A DNA stretch of 64,000 bases from Tragulus kanchil (GCA_022376925.1 JAIOJX010000006.1:54965658-55029657), one strand, 5' to 3'; positions 1 through 13,199 are shown, numbered from the stretch's first letter. Made by a program: numbers and translations. The notes: generated by a model from the sequence alone, not told the origin.

Positions 1-136
1 TACATACATACCCCACTAACTTTTTTTCATAACAAAGACATAATTCTGCAGTTCACTTTTTCATGCAATATATAGTATATAACTTCCCATTTCAGTACAT
101 ATAGGCCTGTGTTATTTTTAGGGATTTTAAAATATG

Positions 137-662
137 TCCCAATATTATTTGATACCCTTCCCCTCAAATGGTGGAGCCCAATTCCCTGCTCCTTGAATGT
201 GGCCTGGTCTTAGGACTTACTTATGAATAAGAAAAAAAGCAGAAGGAGAAGCATTGGTGTGTAGCTTTCAAGACTAGCCCATAAAAGGCCCTGACTGCAG
301 CTTTTTATTCTTGGATCAGTCACTCTGGGAGAAGCTACCTAAAATGCCATGAGAATACCTAGGCAGCCCTGTGGAGAGGCCCATGTCATGAGGAACTGAG
401 GCCTCTATCGTCAGTGAGAAATGAGGCATCTGCCAACAGCCGTGTAAGTGAACCACTTAGAAATGAAGCCGCAGTGAAGCCTTCCAATGGACTGTGGTCA
501 TGCTAATGGCTTTGACTGCAAGCTCATAAGAAGCCCTGAGCCAGAAACACACTGTGACGCTCCCAGATTCCTGACTCTTAGAAACTGAGTGAGATAATAA
601 ATGTTTGTTATTTTTAAAAGCTGTGAAATATAATTTATTATGCAGAAATAGATGACTAATAT
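137..662 (+). mobile_element. MaLR/MLT1-like LTR fossil (ERVL-MaLR)
   Basis: The 3' half matches the pattern I know from MaLR-type solo LTRs: a run ending in GAGATAATAAATGTTTGTTA with the polyadenylation signal, followed by the AATAGATGACTAATAT terminus. No internal retroviral genes are attached, so this is a solo LTR relic. The exact subfamily is uncertain. Confidence 0.55.
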
Positions 663-1282
663 ATTGTTGTAAAAGTTGCACAGCATTTCACATTATAATG
701 TTCTAAAATTTAACTGTTTCCATACTAATGAACGTTGAGATTATTTCCACTTGGCTTTCCACTCTGGCTATTATAACATAGCAGTGCTAAAAATTTGAAA
801 ACACATATAAATAAATATATAAATAAGAAAACTGGGATCCACAGAAGCTGACAAACTGGTGCCAGTATGAGAAATAAATGAACTCATTGTCCTTCATTTT
901 TTAAAATGTACAGTGTATAAAAACCCAGTTTGTTGTTACTGGTTTTGATAATCATTTTAACAAAGATCTAAGAATTTATTTTTTAAATATACTAGAGAGT
1001 AAGAGTTTAGTCTCTTTTGCTGAAAGGAAGTTCATAAAAATTATAACAATGTTAAAGTAATATAAGTAAAAGTTAAAAGTCTACCCTCCCCAAATAACTT
1101 AATAACCACTGTTGCTTTCATTGTGTCCTTTCTGACCTTATTTTCATACATACATACCCCACTAACTTTTTTTCATAACAAAGACATAATTCTGCAGTTC
1201 ACTTTTTCATGCAATATATAGTATATAACTTCCCATTTCAGTACATATAGGCCTGTGTTATTTTTAGGGATTTTAAAATATG

Positions 1283-1808
1283 TCCCAATATTATTTGATA
1301 CCCTTCCCCTCAAATGGTGGAGCCCAATTCCCTGCTCCTTGAATGTGGCCTGGTCTTAGGACTTACTTATGAATAAGAAAAAAAGCAGAAGGAGAAGCAT
1401 TGGTGTGTAGCTTTCAAGACTAGCCCATAAAAGGCCCTGACTGCAGCTTTTTATTCTTGGATCAGTCACTCTGGGAGAAGCTACCTAAAATGCCATGAGA
1501 ATACCTAGGCAGCCCTGTGGAGAGGCCCATGTCATGAGGAACTGAGGCCTCTATCGTCAGTGAGAAATGAGGCATCTGCCAACAGCCGTGTAAGTGAACC
1601 ACTTAGAAATGAAGCCGCAGTGAAGCCTTCCAATGGACTGTGGTCATGCTAATGGCTTTGACTGCAAGCTCATAAGAAGCCCTGAGCCAGAAACACACTG
1701 TGACGCTCCCAGATTCCTGACTCTTAGAAACTGAGTGAGATAATAAATGTTTGTTATTTTTAAAAGCTGTGAAATATAATTTATTATGCAGAAATAGATG
1801 ACTAATAT
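1283..1808 (+). mobile_element. Second copy of the MaLR-like LTR (duplication 1)
   Basis: This is the same LTR relic reproduced 1146 bp downstream by duplication 1. It is not an independent insertion, because its flanking sequence is duplicated with it. Confidence 0.55.
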
Positions 1809-1932
1809 ATTGTTGTAAAAGTTGCACAGCATTTCACATTATAATGTTCTAAAATTTAACTGTTTCCATACTAATGAACGTTGAGATTATTTCCACTTGG
1901 CTTTCCACTCTGGCTATTATAACATAGCAGTG

Positions 1933-2783
1933 AACAACTCTCTTAAACATATCATGGAACACTCATTTGTAATATTTCTAGAAAATACATTTCCAGAATA
2001 CACAAGGGATGTGTATTTCAGTTTATTTAAAAAACAATATGAAACTTTCCTTGAAAATATTTTTTAAAATACCTTGCAAACATTTTTCCCCCACTAGAAA
2101 AGTTAAAAGCTCAATACCTACATTCAAAATTAGTAGCTACAAGTATATAGAGGGAAAAAAAGGAATTATATAAAGAATAAAGTAACATGGCAAGTAAAAT
2201 TATTAATATAAAAAGGGATGCTAAAATAGTTTTTAGACACATACTGCTTAGAAGAGACACACTCCAAACTACTGAGTCCTCAAAGATTAAACATGAAAAG
2301 ACAGGATAATCTATAACAGAAAAATCTAGACCAAAATAAAGTAAGCTTTGCAATATTAATATTACAAAAGGTAAAATCAAAAGAAAAAGACTACACTAGA
2401 GTCGTTTTAGTGTGAAATGAAATGATTGCCCTTTGAGTACTACCAGCCAGAATTAAGACTTTGTCAGAATTGCTCCAAAACTGTGTATTATTAACAACTG
2501 AGTATGGAAAATTTTCAGTCACAAGTATGAGGTCCCATATAATCACTCAGTAATTCTCAACATTTTGCCAATTTTATTTATATCCTCCGCATCCCCCATT
2601 GTTATTATTGGCTGGAGTATTTTAAAGATAATCCCAAGCATAAGGTCATTTCACATATAATTATTTCAGAAATATTATATATCTTTCATTAACTGATAGG
2701 GACTTTAAAAAAACACAACTGCTTAACAAAATCAGTATTATAATAACATAATATCATCTAAACTCACTTCAAATACAGTTTTT
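1933..2783. other. AT-rich intergenic stretch, nothing assignable
   Basis: No coding potential, RNA gene or confident repeat is seen. A small minus-strand open frame at 2111-2380 is low complexity and hydrophobic, and looks fortuitous. Confidence 0.5.
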
Positions 2784-3106
2784 CTTTTTTTTTAAAGATT
2801 TATTTATTTGTTATGGGCGGGGGTTGGGTTGGGGAGGGAGGGGAGCGGGCAGGCCACTTCCATTGGTCTTTTCATTTCTCGATTTTCATTGGTCTTTGTT
2901 CTTTGGCTCCTGTGGGCCTCCCATCGCGGTGGCGTCTGTCACTGCAGAGCGCCGGCTCTGGGCACATGCGCCCCAGAGCTCCGGCTCGGTAATTGGACAC
3001 ATTGGTCCAGCCGCTCCGCGGCACGTGGGATCGTCCCAGGCCAGGGCTCGAACCGGCGCCCCTTGCACTGCAAGGCGGTGTCCTTACCCACTGGACCACA
3101 AGCCCT
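2784..3106 (-). mobile_element. CHR-1-like tRNA-derived SINE, antisense, full length
   Basis: The tRNA-like head lies at the right (reverse complement near 3030-3106). The body carries the CHR-type block of alternating CCAGAGCTCC/GCGCCGGCTC motifs. The 3' extension contains a C-rich tract and an A-rich tail, seen on + as GGGCGGGGGTTGGGTTGGGG preceded by TTTATTTATTTG. It is flanked by a perfect 13-bp target-site duplication, AAATACAGTTTTT, at 2771-2783 and 3107-3119. Confidence 0.85.
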
Positions 3107-3302
3107 AAATACAGTTTTTTTGATGTAAAAGTATTGTTAGTTGAATTGTCTGAATCAGGATCCAAAACAGGTTAAGTTGTATTTAGTTACTGTGTTTCTT
3201 AAATCTCTCTTGTTCTGTAGGTCTCCTCCTATCTTTTTTTTTTTTTTTAATTCATTGTGCTATTGATTTGTTAAAGATACCCAGACATTTAGCCTGTAAA
3301 AC

Positions 3303-3488
3303 AACGGTTTTCAAACTTCACTAAGCATCAGAATCACCTGGAGAACCTGCTAAAACACAGTTTCCTGGGCACAATTCCCAGAGATTCTGTTTTATCAGGT
3401 CCTAGGTAGGAGTCAGGATTCACTTATCATAAGTTCTTATGTAATGGCAGTGCTGCTGATCCAGGGACCACACTTTGAAAAGCACTTC
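3303..3488 (+). mobile_element. MER5A-type hAT-Charlie DNA transposon relic
   Basis: It shows the MER5A landmarks in order: GTTTTCAAACTT, CATCAGAATCACCTGGAGAA, TAAAACACAG, GGACCACACTTTGAAAAGCA. These are the terminal and internal motifs of this old nonautonomous family. Confidence 0.85.
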
Positions 3489-3499
3489 TGTTCTAACAG

Positions 3500-4860
3500 A
3501 ATATCCCATATCAATAATTTGGCTAATTGCTTCCTTATGGAGCTTTAACTTGTTCTTTATTCCATTCCTGGTACTTGGTGCTTTTATTCCAGAAGCCTGT
3601 GAAGACTAAAGTTCTTTTTTTTTTCCTGAAAAGAATACCAGTTGCATACGTTCTGCTACAATACTTAAGGGCTGCTAAATTTACGAAGGAGGGGGTTCAG
3701 GTGCTGTCACTCTAGGATTTCCCATAAATCTTTCAAAGTTTTAGAATTAAATGATGATTATTATGAGACCTGTTATCTCATCAAGCATTGCAAAATGATT
3801 TTCTAATTCTACTATCCCTTACATGTAAGCTTACATGTAAGATGTAATTCTTCTAAAGTATTCCCCATCACAAATTTTCTGGTTACCCTGAAACATAGTT
3901 CAATCAAAAACAGGATGAATGTTTGATTATCTCCTAAACTATCCCATATAAAAAATCAATGTGCAGGGTAATTAGATGGGGCAAAGTAACAACCAAATGC
4001 GACTAGTATGATTTGAATTATTTTGCTTTTCACTATTTTTATGAATTCATTGATTTTTACATATTTGATGTGTTTCAGTCCAATTGTAGTCATTTTACTT
4101 TTAGATGTTCAAAACCGCCTTATCTTAGGCTAGTGGGTGTTTTTTCAGGTTGGCTGCACACTCTGGACCTGACCATTCGTAGTATTTGAAAACATCCTTA
4201 TTTCTCACACCAGTGTCCTAGGTTCAGTTTTGTTGCTTATCTTCTAACAACCAAGATTCGCCATTTCTCCAACATGCTTAAAAATTTCACTTTTTTCTTT
4301 TCTATATAAATGAACCTCCCCAACAATACATACGCTTGATAGCCCTCTTGTCTTCCCATCCATAAACACAGTTATCTCTCCAATAATTAAAGTTTTCTTT
4401 AAGGTTCTTTTCAAGAAGATGTTAAAATCATTCTCTTAAGTATCTGAAATTTTGATTCCTTCTTATAATTTTGTCAGGCTTTTCTATATACAATTGGAAA
4501 CACATATCTAGCTATAACGTTAGTTCATGATTAATACATCTAACCTTTTTCATCATATTACTTCAGGTAGATCTCCAGTAAGAAGCACAGAGAAGATCAT
4601 GTTTTTTTATCGATTCTCTATGACTTGGTTTTTTAATAGGTAAGTTTTACCCATGTTCATTTTATTGTGATTACTAATATATTTGGACTTATTTCTAAAA
4701 TCTTACTCATTATTTTTAAAAATTCTTCCATCCTTTCCTGTCTTTGAATTTTATTTTTTCTTTCCCTCCCATTTTGTCCTCTATGATTGTGATTTCATAC
4801 ATATTTTAATAATTTCCATTCTTTAAGAGTCAACCTAAATATGCTTTAAACATATACACT
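3500..4860. other. Intergenic, probably includes an antisense L1M 3' UTR relic near 4080-4340
   Basis: Part of 4080-4340 resembles the reverse complement of old L1M 3' UTR sequence, with a degenerate CTAGTGGGTG...GGTTGGCT pattern and CCATTTCTCCAA. The match is weak. No genes are seen. Confidence 0.35.
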
Positions 4861-5229
4861 TACCTACTTTTCGAATAAGTTGTTTAAGAAGAAAAGCAAA
4901 CTCAGGAAAAGCTGCATGAAATATAATAAAGAAAGATGGTCAAGTGCCTTGATAAAGTTTGCTGCTATCACAAAACAAATAAAAACAATAAAGCAAAACC
5001 TAAGAACAAAAAAGGAAAAAGAAAGAGCATATCTACACATACCTTGAACTATAGTTCTTGATAATACAAACACTGATGAATGGGAGAGAGAGAGAAGGGA
5101 CATGAGAGTGTGCTGGAGTACTTGTTTATTTAGAAAAATTACTTAGATGTAAGTTTAAGAAGTCAGTGGAGTAAATAAAGGTTAACATGGGTTTTCAGTT
5201 AAGGGCAATTACTAGAAGAACCAAAGTAG

Positions 5230-5885
5230 ACTCTATAAAAAAATAAGAGGACAACCTGTTCCAAAGGAAAACAGAAAGGGGGAAGCATATGATAACAAAA
5301 ACAATAGTAATTATAATAAATGCAAATGGATTAATCTCACAGATTAAAAAAGACAAATTTGTAGGTTTAAAAAAATAAGATTCAATATCTGGTTTAGAAG
5401 AGATGGCTTCCTTGGTGGCTCAGATGGTAAAGAATCTGCCTGCAATGCAGGAGACCCTGGTTCAATCATTGGCTCAAGAAGATCCCCGGGAGAAGGGAAT
5501 GGCTACCCACTCCAGCATTCTTGCCTGGAGGATCCCATGGACAGAAAAGCCTTGCTGGACTACAGTCCATGAGACTGCAACAGCTCAGACACCACTCATC
5601 AACTAACTGTTACTTTTACTTTACAAGAGATACACTAAAAAGAAAAATCATGGGAATAAAAGGATGGAAAAACATTCCACACAAAAATGAGCCAAAAGAA
5701 AGCTATAATAACAAACTTAACTTCAGCTTAGATAATATTTATAGCAAAAAAATTTGTAACTGTGTGTGGTAATGGATGTTAACTAGAAGTATTGTGATCA
5801 TTTTACAATAATACACAAATGTAGAATCATTGTGTTGTATACCTGAAATTAATATGTTATATATCAATTATACCCCCAATAAAAA
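5230..5885 (+). mobile_element. Old L1 fragment, sense, split by a Bov-tA SINE
   Basis: The stretch AATAAATGCAAATGGATTAA and the later AAAGGATGGAAAAACATTCC correspond to diverged L1 ORF2 sequence. The segment ends in TATATCAATTATACCCCCAA followed by TAAAAAA, which looks like an artiodactyl L1 3' end. A Bov-tA SINE interrupts it. There is no intact reading frame. Confidence 0.55.
5405..5610 (+). mobile_element. Bov-tA SINE, sense
   Basis: It contains the diagnostic ruminant SINE string GGTGGCTCAGATGGTAAAGA, CTGCCTGCAATGCAGGAGAC, a degenerate B box, and the Bov-A unit ending in ACAGTCCATGAGACTGCAAC. A short possible target duplication, AAGAGAT, lies at 5398-5404 and 5625-5631. This element is the main evidence for a ruminant source. 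Confidence 0.9.
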
Positions 5886-5996
5886 ATGTATGGCAAAAAT
5901 ACCATAAGGAACAAAACCATAGTTTTTTATATTTTAGTAAATAAATAAGAAAATATCCAAAATAAATTGTACCCACAAATAAAATTTCAAAATGTA

Positions 5997-8130
5997 TCAA
6001 GGAACAACTAAAATAAATTCAAAGAGATATATACACCATTGATGGTAACTGTAGATATTAGTACACTCCTCTCAGAAAATGATAGATCAAACAAAACCAA
6101 AGAACTCAACAATATAAAGATTAGACAGTACAATTAATACGTGAATTATTTTTATCTGTGTTGAACTCTATACTCCTAAAACACTACACATTATTTTCAT
6201 GAACCCACAATACTTACAAGATTGGCCATGTATTAGTCCATAAAAGAAATCTAAATAAATTCCAAAGGAACAACATAATGCAAAATGCATTCTCTACATA
6301 CAATGTAATAAAATTAGGAACTATTAACAATGGAATTTAAAAATCCAAGTAACAAACATCTACATGAAAGGCCAAATTCCTAGTAAAGTACACAATGCCT
6401 ATAGATAGATAGATAGCAATATATATTTATATAATTACAGACCAGTAGTTATTAAGGAAACTGAAATGGCAGCCAAAATTATTCCTCTCTCCCCAAAATC
6501 ATAGGCCCAAAGAGTTTTATAGTTGAATTCTAGTAAATGTTCAATTAACAGATAATTACTATTATAATCAAATTATTTTGGAAAATAGTGGAAATTGCTA
6601 GCTCATTATATGGCCTGTATAATCTTGATTACAAGGCCTGATATGAAAAATACAAAAATAAAACCATAGGCCCATTTTTTAAATTTGATAAATATGTAAA
6701 AGTCCTAAATAGATATTAGCTAACTGAATTTAGAAATGTATGAAAACTATGCATTATGATAAAGCATAATTTATAACATGAATGGAGAACAATTCAACAT
6801 GAAAAATTAATCAACATTATTCACTCAAGAAGAAAACCATGATTATTTCAACTAATGCAGAAAAATTGTGTGATAAAGATCATGTTTACCACCTACATAT
6901 CTTTTACAAACTTTTAGCTAACTAGAATAAGAAGAAACTACCTAAATTGGCAAAGTGTAATTATATACTAAGAATTTAATCAAACATTAAGCTTAATGGG
7001 GAAATTTTATATGTATTCCTTTTATGATGGTAACAAGGATGCCTACCATCAGCACTGCTTTCAAGGAACAACTAAAATAAATTCAAAGAGATATATACAC
7101 CATTGATGGTAACTGTAGATATTAGTACACTCCTCTCAGAAAATGATAGATCAAACAAAACCAAAGAACTCAACAATATAAAGATTAGACAGTACAATTA
7201 ATACGTGAATTATTTTTATCTGTGTTGAACTCTATACTCCTAAAACACTACACATTATTTTCATGAACCCACAATACTTACAAGATTGGCCATGTATTAG
7301 TCCATAAAAGAAATCTAAATAAATTCCAAAGGAACAACATAATGCAAAATGCATTCTCTACATACAATGTAATAAAATTAGGAACTATTAACAATGGAAT
7401 TTAAAAATCCAAGTAACAAACATCTACATGAAAGGCCAAATTCCTAGTAAAGTACACAATGCCTATAGATAGATAGATAGCAATATATATTTATATAATT
7501 ACAGACCAGTAGTTATTAAGGAAACTGAAATGGCAGCCAAAATTATTCCTCTCTCCCCAAAATCATAGGCCCAAAGAGTTTTATAGTTGAATTCTAGTAA
7601 ATGTTCAATTAACAGATAATTACTATTATAATCAAATTATTTTGGAAAATAGTGGAAATTGCTAGCTCATTATATGGCCTGTATAATCTTGATTACAAGG
7701 CCTGATATGAAAAATACAAAAAAATAAAACCATAGGCCCATTTTTAAGTTTGATAAATATGTAAAAAGTCCTAAATAGATATTAGCTAACTGAATTTAGA
7801 AATGTATGAAAACTATGCATTATGATAAAGCATAATTTATAACATGAATGGAGAACAATTCAACATGAAAAATTAATCAACATTATTCACTCAAGAAGAA
7901 AACCATGATTATTTCAACTAATGCAGAAAAATTGTGTGATAAAGATCATGTTTACCACCTACATATCTTTTACAAACTTTTAGCTAACTAGAATAAGAAG
8001 AAACTACCTAAATTGGCAAAGTGTAATTATATACTAAGAATTTAATCAAACATTAAGCTTAATGGGGAAATTTTATATGTATTCCTTTTATGATGGTAAC
8101 AAGGATGCCTACCATCAGCACTGCTTTCAA
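5997..8130. repeat. Tandem duplication 2 (5997-7064 and 7061-8130)
   Basis: The offset runs from 1064 to 1066. The few differences are single-base length changes in A/T runs near 6650 versus 7720. The copies abut, sharing the tetranucleotide TCAA at the junction. Confidence 0.95.
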
Positions 8131-8950
8131 AACAGTACTAAGGATTCTGAAAAATACTAGAAGAAAAAAAAAGCATAAGGATTAGAAGAAGAAAAAACAT
8201 AAAATGTCATTGTCTATGGTGATTACTGTGGTGATTTACTGAAGAAAACAAAAGTATGTGGATAAACCATGAACTAATGAGAAAATTATCAGACATGATA
8301 AAGAAAAAGCATCACAATATATCAGCAATCAATTACCAGGAAATAAGATATCATTCACAACATCCAAAAAAAAAGATGACTGTCTTATAAAAAAATAGTT
8401 TCATCTTTGAAGACAACTTTCAAATTCCAGTTAAGTAAAATAAAGATTATCTGAATAAAAGGAGAAGCATGCCTCCATGTCCTTGACCTCCAGTCAAATT
8501 TCTAGCTGGAATGTTTTTTTCCCCCTATAATTTATAGGGAAGGTAAAGAAGTCTATAAAGACTAAAGTAACCAAGGAAGACCTTCCAGATACCAACGTAT
8601 CACCAAACTACAACAATAAAATAGAACAAATAGACCAGTAGAATGGAATTGAGGACTCAAAAGCCTAAGGTTGCTGAGAAAATCTTAAATAAGAAAACTT
8701 ATTAACAATAAAGATGGTATTATAAAAACCAAAGAAGAAAGCATGGATTATTTATACTAATGATAGATTTACGATTTATGGTGGTGAATCTGATTATATG
8801 AGAAAAAATTAAGCTGGACTCCAACTTGATAGAATATACAATGAGAACACTAGATGGATTAAACAGTTAAACATTAAAGGGAAAGTTACAGAGTTAGTAA
8901 AAGAAAATGTTGGAATTGAAAAATATTTACCATTGTTAAATGAATCCAAG
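6060..8950 (+). mobile_element. Old L1M ORF2 relic, sense (includes duplicated block)
   Basis: Landmarks of L1 ORF2 appear in the normal order: a remnant of the finger-region motif near 6530, GATTATTTCAACTAATGCAG near 6840, AACAAGGATGCCTACCATCA near 7031, and AATAGACCAGTAGAATGGAA near 8628. The relic is heavily diverged, with stops throughout. The middle part appears twice because of duplication 2. It is not a functional element. Confidence 0.5.
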
Positions 8951-10219
8951 GGCCAATTCTTTGCAGAGAAAATATTAACAATAAATAGATCAATCCCTGA
9001 CTAGCTAAAAAAAGAAAAGAAAAAGGGGTGGGCACAAACAGAAATGTTAGAAATGAGATTAGTGAAAAGGCAACAGATAAAAGTTTAATTGAGTATTAGG
9101 CAGGCACTTTCCCTAATTCTTTAGGACAAAGATCTGAATGGGAAATTTTATATGTATTCCTTTTATGATGGTAACAAGGATGCCTACCATCAGCACTGCT
9201 TTCAAAACAGTACTAAGGATTCTGAAAAATACTAGAAGAAAAAAAAAGCATAAGGATTAGAAGAAGAAAAAACATAAAATGTCATTGTCTATGGTGATTA
9301 CTGTGGTGATTTACTGAAGAAAACAAAAGTATGTGGATAAACCATGAACTAATGAGAAAATTATCAGACATGATAAAGAAAAAGCATCACAATATATCAG
9401 CAATCAATTACCAGGAAATAAGATATCATTCACAACATCCAAAAAAAAAGATGACTGTCTTATAAAAAGATAGTTTCATCTTTGAAGACAACTTTCAAAT
9501 TCCAGTTAAGTAAAATAAAGATTATCTGAATAAAAGGAGAAGCATGCCTCCATGTCCTTGACCTCCAGTCAAATTTCTAGCTGGAATGTTTTTTTCCCCC
9601 TATAATTTATAGGGAAGGTAAAGAAGTCTATAAAGACTAAAGTAACCAAGGAAGACCTTCCAGATACCAACGTATCACCAAACTACAACAATAAAATAGA
9701 ACAAATAGACCAGTAGAATGGAATTGAGGACTCAAAAGCCTAAGGTTGCTGAGAAAATCTTAAATAAGAAAACTTATTAACAATAAAGATGGTATTATAA
9801 AAACCAAAGAAGAAAGCATGGATTATTTATACTAATGATAGATTTACGATTTATGGTGGTGAATCTGATTATATGAGAAAAAATTAAGCTGGACTCCAAC
9901 TTGATAGAATATACAATGAGAACACTAGATGGATTAAACAGTTAAACATTAAAGGGAAAGTTACAGAGTTAGTAAAAGAAAATGTTGGAATTGAAAAATA
10001 TTTACCATTGTTAAATGAATCCAAGGGCCAATTCTTTGCAGAGAAAATATTAACAATAAATAGATCAATCCCTGACTAGCTAAAAAAAGAAAAGAAAAAG
10101 GGGTGGGCACAAACAGAAATGTTAGAAATGAGATTAGTGAAAAGGCAACAGATAAAAGTTTAATTGAGTATTAGGCAGGCACTTTCCCTAATTCTTTAGG
10201 ACAAAGATCTGAATGGGAA
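8065..10219. repeat. Tandem duplication 3 (8065-9144 and 9140-10219)
   Basis: The offset is a constant 1075. The first copy overlaps the end of duplication 2 by about 66 bp, so the string around TGATGGTAACAAGGATGCCT occurs three times (about 7025, 8092 and 9166). Confidence 0.95.
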
Positions 10220-10569
10220 TTTATTTTTTCCTAGAAAATCTTTTGATATGGCCTTAAGAAAAGGGAAAAAACCATGAACAGATTAGGTATTTTGAAGCAA
10301 GTTGGTCAAGTTATCAAAAGAAATGTGACTTTCACAATAACAACCCCAAAGTTACCTCAAATGAATTCTTTCAAATTTTCAAAGAACAGATTATTTGATT
10401 CTATTAAATTATTTTGAGGCACAAAAAAATTATCAAAAGTTTTAAGAAATTCAAGAAACTGGTGAGATGGCAAAAATTCAGAAACTATAGATCATTATTG
10501 CTAATGAATATTGACATAAACTTCAGAAGGAAATAAAGTAAAATATAAGGCCAATAAAATTCAGCAACA

Positions 10570-11150
10570 CCTGTGTTTATAATCTATTGCCATATAACTA
10601 GTTATTTCAAAACTGAGTGGCTTAAAACAATGATTATTCCTTCATGGTTTTTCTGGGTCAGAAACTCAAGGGTGGCTTGGCTGGGCAGTTGTGACTTGGA
10701 ACTCTCCTGAGATTGCTGTGGAGTTGTCAGCCAGCACAGATGCAGCCATCTATACGTGTGCCTGGGCTGAAGGATTCACTCCCAGGGTGGCTCACTCCCA
10801 TGGCTGGCAGGTTGGTTGTCTCTTTCTTTCTGCTTGTTCCTTTCTTGTGGCCTGAGTTACCTCTAAACATGGTGGCAAGTTTCTTGAGAAAGACAGGCAA
10901 GCAAAAGTAGTCTCCTTTTAATGATTTAGCGTGGGAAGTCACATAGCATCACTTCTGTACTCCACTGGCTGAGGCAAACTCTCCCCAGCCAGGTTTGAGA
11001 GGAGGGGACAAAAGACCCCACCTTTTGGTCAGAAGAGTGAAAGTCATGTTGTAAGAAGGGGACAAGGATAAATTATAGGGATGGCCATATCTGGAAAATG
11101 TAATCTGCTAAAATACCAAACTATATATTATAGTATGATGAAAGGCTGGG
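10570..11150. other. Unidentified moderately GC-rich segment
   Basis: It contains GAGTGGCTTAAAACAATGAT and CTGGGTCAGAAACTCAAGGG, a pattern seen in old interspersed MER-type repeats that I cannot name with confidence. A 65-codon + frame and a 71-codon minus frame overlap here, but neither resembles a protein I know. The segment recurs at about 11643-12226 through duplication 4. Confidence 0.35.
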
Positions 11151-11165
11151 TCACTCCAAAAGGCA

Positions 11166-11225
11166 AGTGCTAGTCACTCAGTTGTGTCTGACTCTTTGCG
11201 ACCCCTGGACCATAGCTTGCCAGGA
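11166..11225 (-). mobile_element. Truncated copy of an antisense Bov-tA SINE
   Basis: Only the CTAGTCACTCAGTTGTGTCT ...GACCCCTGGACCATAG end of the element is present, because duplication 4 breaks off inside it. Confidence 0.7.
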
Positions 11226-12239
11226 ATTTGGTTCCTCCGACTCATTTGCAGGCACTTTCCCTAATTCTTTAGGACAAAGATCTGAATGGGAATTTATTTT
11301 TTCCTAGAAAATCTTTTGATATGGCCTTAAGAAAAGGGAAAAAACCATGAACAGATTAGGTATTTTGAAGCAAGTTGGTCAAGTTATCAAAAGAAATGTG
11401 ACTTTCACAATAACAACCCCAAAGTTACCTCAAATGAATTCTTTCAAATTTTCAAAGAACAGATTATTTGATTCTATTAAATTATTTTGAGGCACAAAAA
11501 AATTATCAAAAGTTTTAAGAAATTCAAGAAACTGGTGAGATGGCAAAAATTCAGAAACTATAGATCATTATTGCTAATGAATATTGACATAAACTTCAGA
11601 AGGAAATAAAGTAAAATATAAGGCCAATAAAATTCAGCAACACCTGTGTTTATAATCTATTGCCATATAACTAGTTATTTCAAAACTGAGTGGCTTAAAA
11701 CAATGATTATTCCTTCATGGTTTTTCTGGGTCAGAAACTCAAGGGTGGCTTGGCTGGGCAGTTGTGACTTGGAACTCTCCTGAGATTGCTGTGGAGTTGT
11801 CAGCCAGCACAGATGCAGCCATCTATACGTGTGCCTGGGCTGAAGGATTCACTCCCAGGGTGGCTCACTCCCATGGCTGGCAGGTTGGTTGTCTCTTTCT
11901 TTCTGCTTGTTCCTTTCTTGTGGCCTGAGTTACCTCTAAACATGGTGGCAAGTTTCTTGAGAAAGACAGGCAAGCAAAGTAGTCTCCTTTTAATGATTTA
12001 GCGTGGGAAGTCACATAGCATCACTTCTGTACTCCACTGGCTGAGGCAAACTCTCCCCAGCCAGGTTTGAGAGGAGGGGACAAAAGACCCCACCTTTTGG
12101 TCAGAAGAGTGAAAGTCATGTTGTAAGAAGGGGACAAGGATAAATTATAGGGATGGCCATATCTGGAAAATGTAATCTGCTAAAATACCAAACTATATAT
12201 TATAGTATGATGAAAGGCTGGGTCACTCCAAAAGGCAAG

Positions 12240-12360
12240 TGCTAGTCACTCAGTTGTGTCTGACTCTTTGCGACCCCCTGGACCATAGCTTGCCAGGATC
12301 CTCCATCCATGGGATTCTCCAGGCAAGAATACCAGAGTAGGCTGCCATTTCCTTCTGCAG
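12240..12360 (-). mobile_element. Bov-tA/Bov-A SINE, antisense, partial
   Basis: On + it reads AGTCACTCAGTTGTGTCTGA, CTCTTTGCGACCCCCTGGAC, then CCATGGGATTCTCCAGGCAA and CTGCCATTTCCTTCTGCAG. This is the reverse complement of the Bov-A unit. The tRNA head is missing. Confidence 0.85.
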
Positions 12361-12799
12361 CCAAAAAGACAAAGGTAGGTTCATAAGAGAAAAATCTATT
12401 AACCATCATAATAATGTCAAATAAGAAAGGCCATATAATTATTTTAGTCAATGCCAAAAAGGTATCTCTTAAAATTCAACACTGATCCTTCATTTAAAAG
12501 TACAAACAAAGCAAGTTAGCAAAACAAAGACATGCAGACAGAGTACAAATCCAATGGTAACACATTCAGGCATTCCCATTAAAATTAGAAACAAGAGTAC
12601 TATAAATTCACTATTGTAAAGTCATTAATATAAAAGCATTTGCTAATGCAAACAGACAAAATTCTCTGTAAAAAAAAAAAAAATTAGAAGTGCATTATTA
12701 TTCCAAAAAAAAACAAACCAGGCAAAATTATCTACAGAGGGTGATTATTTTGAGGGGTTGGGGGGCGGAAGCCAAGAAAATCAACTGAAAATTATGAGC

Positions 12800-13135
12800 A
12801 ACTGTAAGAGAGTTCAACATTCCAGAAATTCCATTACAAGGTTTGTACCCTAAAGAAACTTACATATGTATACCAGAGAATATGTATAAGAATATTTAGA
12901 ATATGACTGTTGTAATAGCAAAATCACTGGAAATAATTCAAAAGGCCCAACAACAGTATATCAGATAAATATGCTGTTCTTATACTGTGAAATAGTACAC
13001 AGCAGTGAAAATAAACTACAGTTATATGAATCAACATGGCTATACTGTAAAAATCTAAAATTATGCTGAAGTAGCCATTCACAAAATATAGACAGCAATT
13101 CAATTTATCTAATGCTAAAAAACAGGCAAAATTAA
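12800..13135 (+). mobile_element. L1M 3' UTR relic, sense
   Basis: The order of motifs resembles the 3' UTR of old L1M elements: CCAGAAATTCCATTACAAGG, then TTGTAATAGCAAAATCACTG, then GTGAAATAGTACACAGCAGT. There is no coding function. The segment recurs at about 13906-14238 through duplication 5. Confidence 0.5.
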
Positions 13136-13175
13136 ACAATTTTGTTTAGAGATACAGACACAGAAGGTTAAAACT

Positions 13176-13199
13176 ACACACACATACACACACACAAAC
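13176..13199. repeat. Short CA-rich microsatellite
   Basis: This is an imperfect (CA)n tract, repeated at about 14280-14302 in the second copy of duplication 5. Confidence 0.8.

Larger units (their letters stand above)
1..1932. repeat. Tandem duplication 1 (unit about 1146 bp, junction 786/787)
   Basis: Positions 1-786 recur at 1147-1932 with a constant offset of 1146. The left copy begins before the window. The sequence at 787-1146 belongs to the start of the second copy. The block carries an LTR fossil in each copy. Confidence 0.9.
9030..11640 (+). mobile_element. Second diverged L1M fragment, sense
   Basis: The string AAATGTTAGAAATGAGATTA and the later CTATAGATCATTATTGCTAA...CCAATAAAATTCAGCAACAC resemble upstream parts of L1 ORF2. 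They follow the 3' end of the previous L1, so a separate insertion is likely. Blocks within it are repeated by duplications 3 and 4. The assignment is tentative. Confidence 0.4.
10175..12298. repeat. Tandem duplication 4 (10175-11225 and 11248-12298)
   Basis: The offset is 1073 throughout most of the block. Twenty-two bases at 11226-11247 between the copies match neither copy, consistent with poor-quality sequence at an unmerged end. The small frame at 10713-10910 recurs in the second copy with a one-base length difference in an A run. Confidence 0.95.
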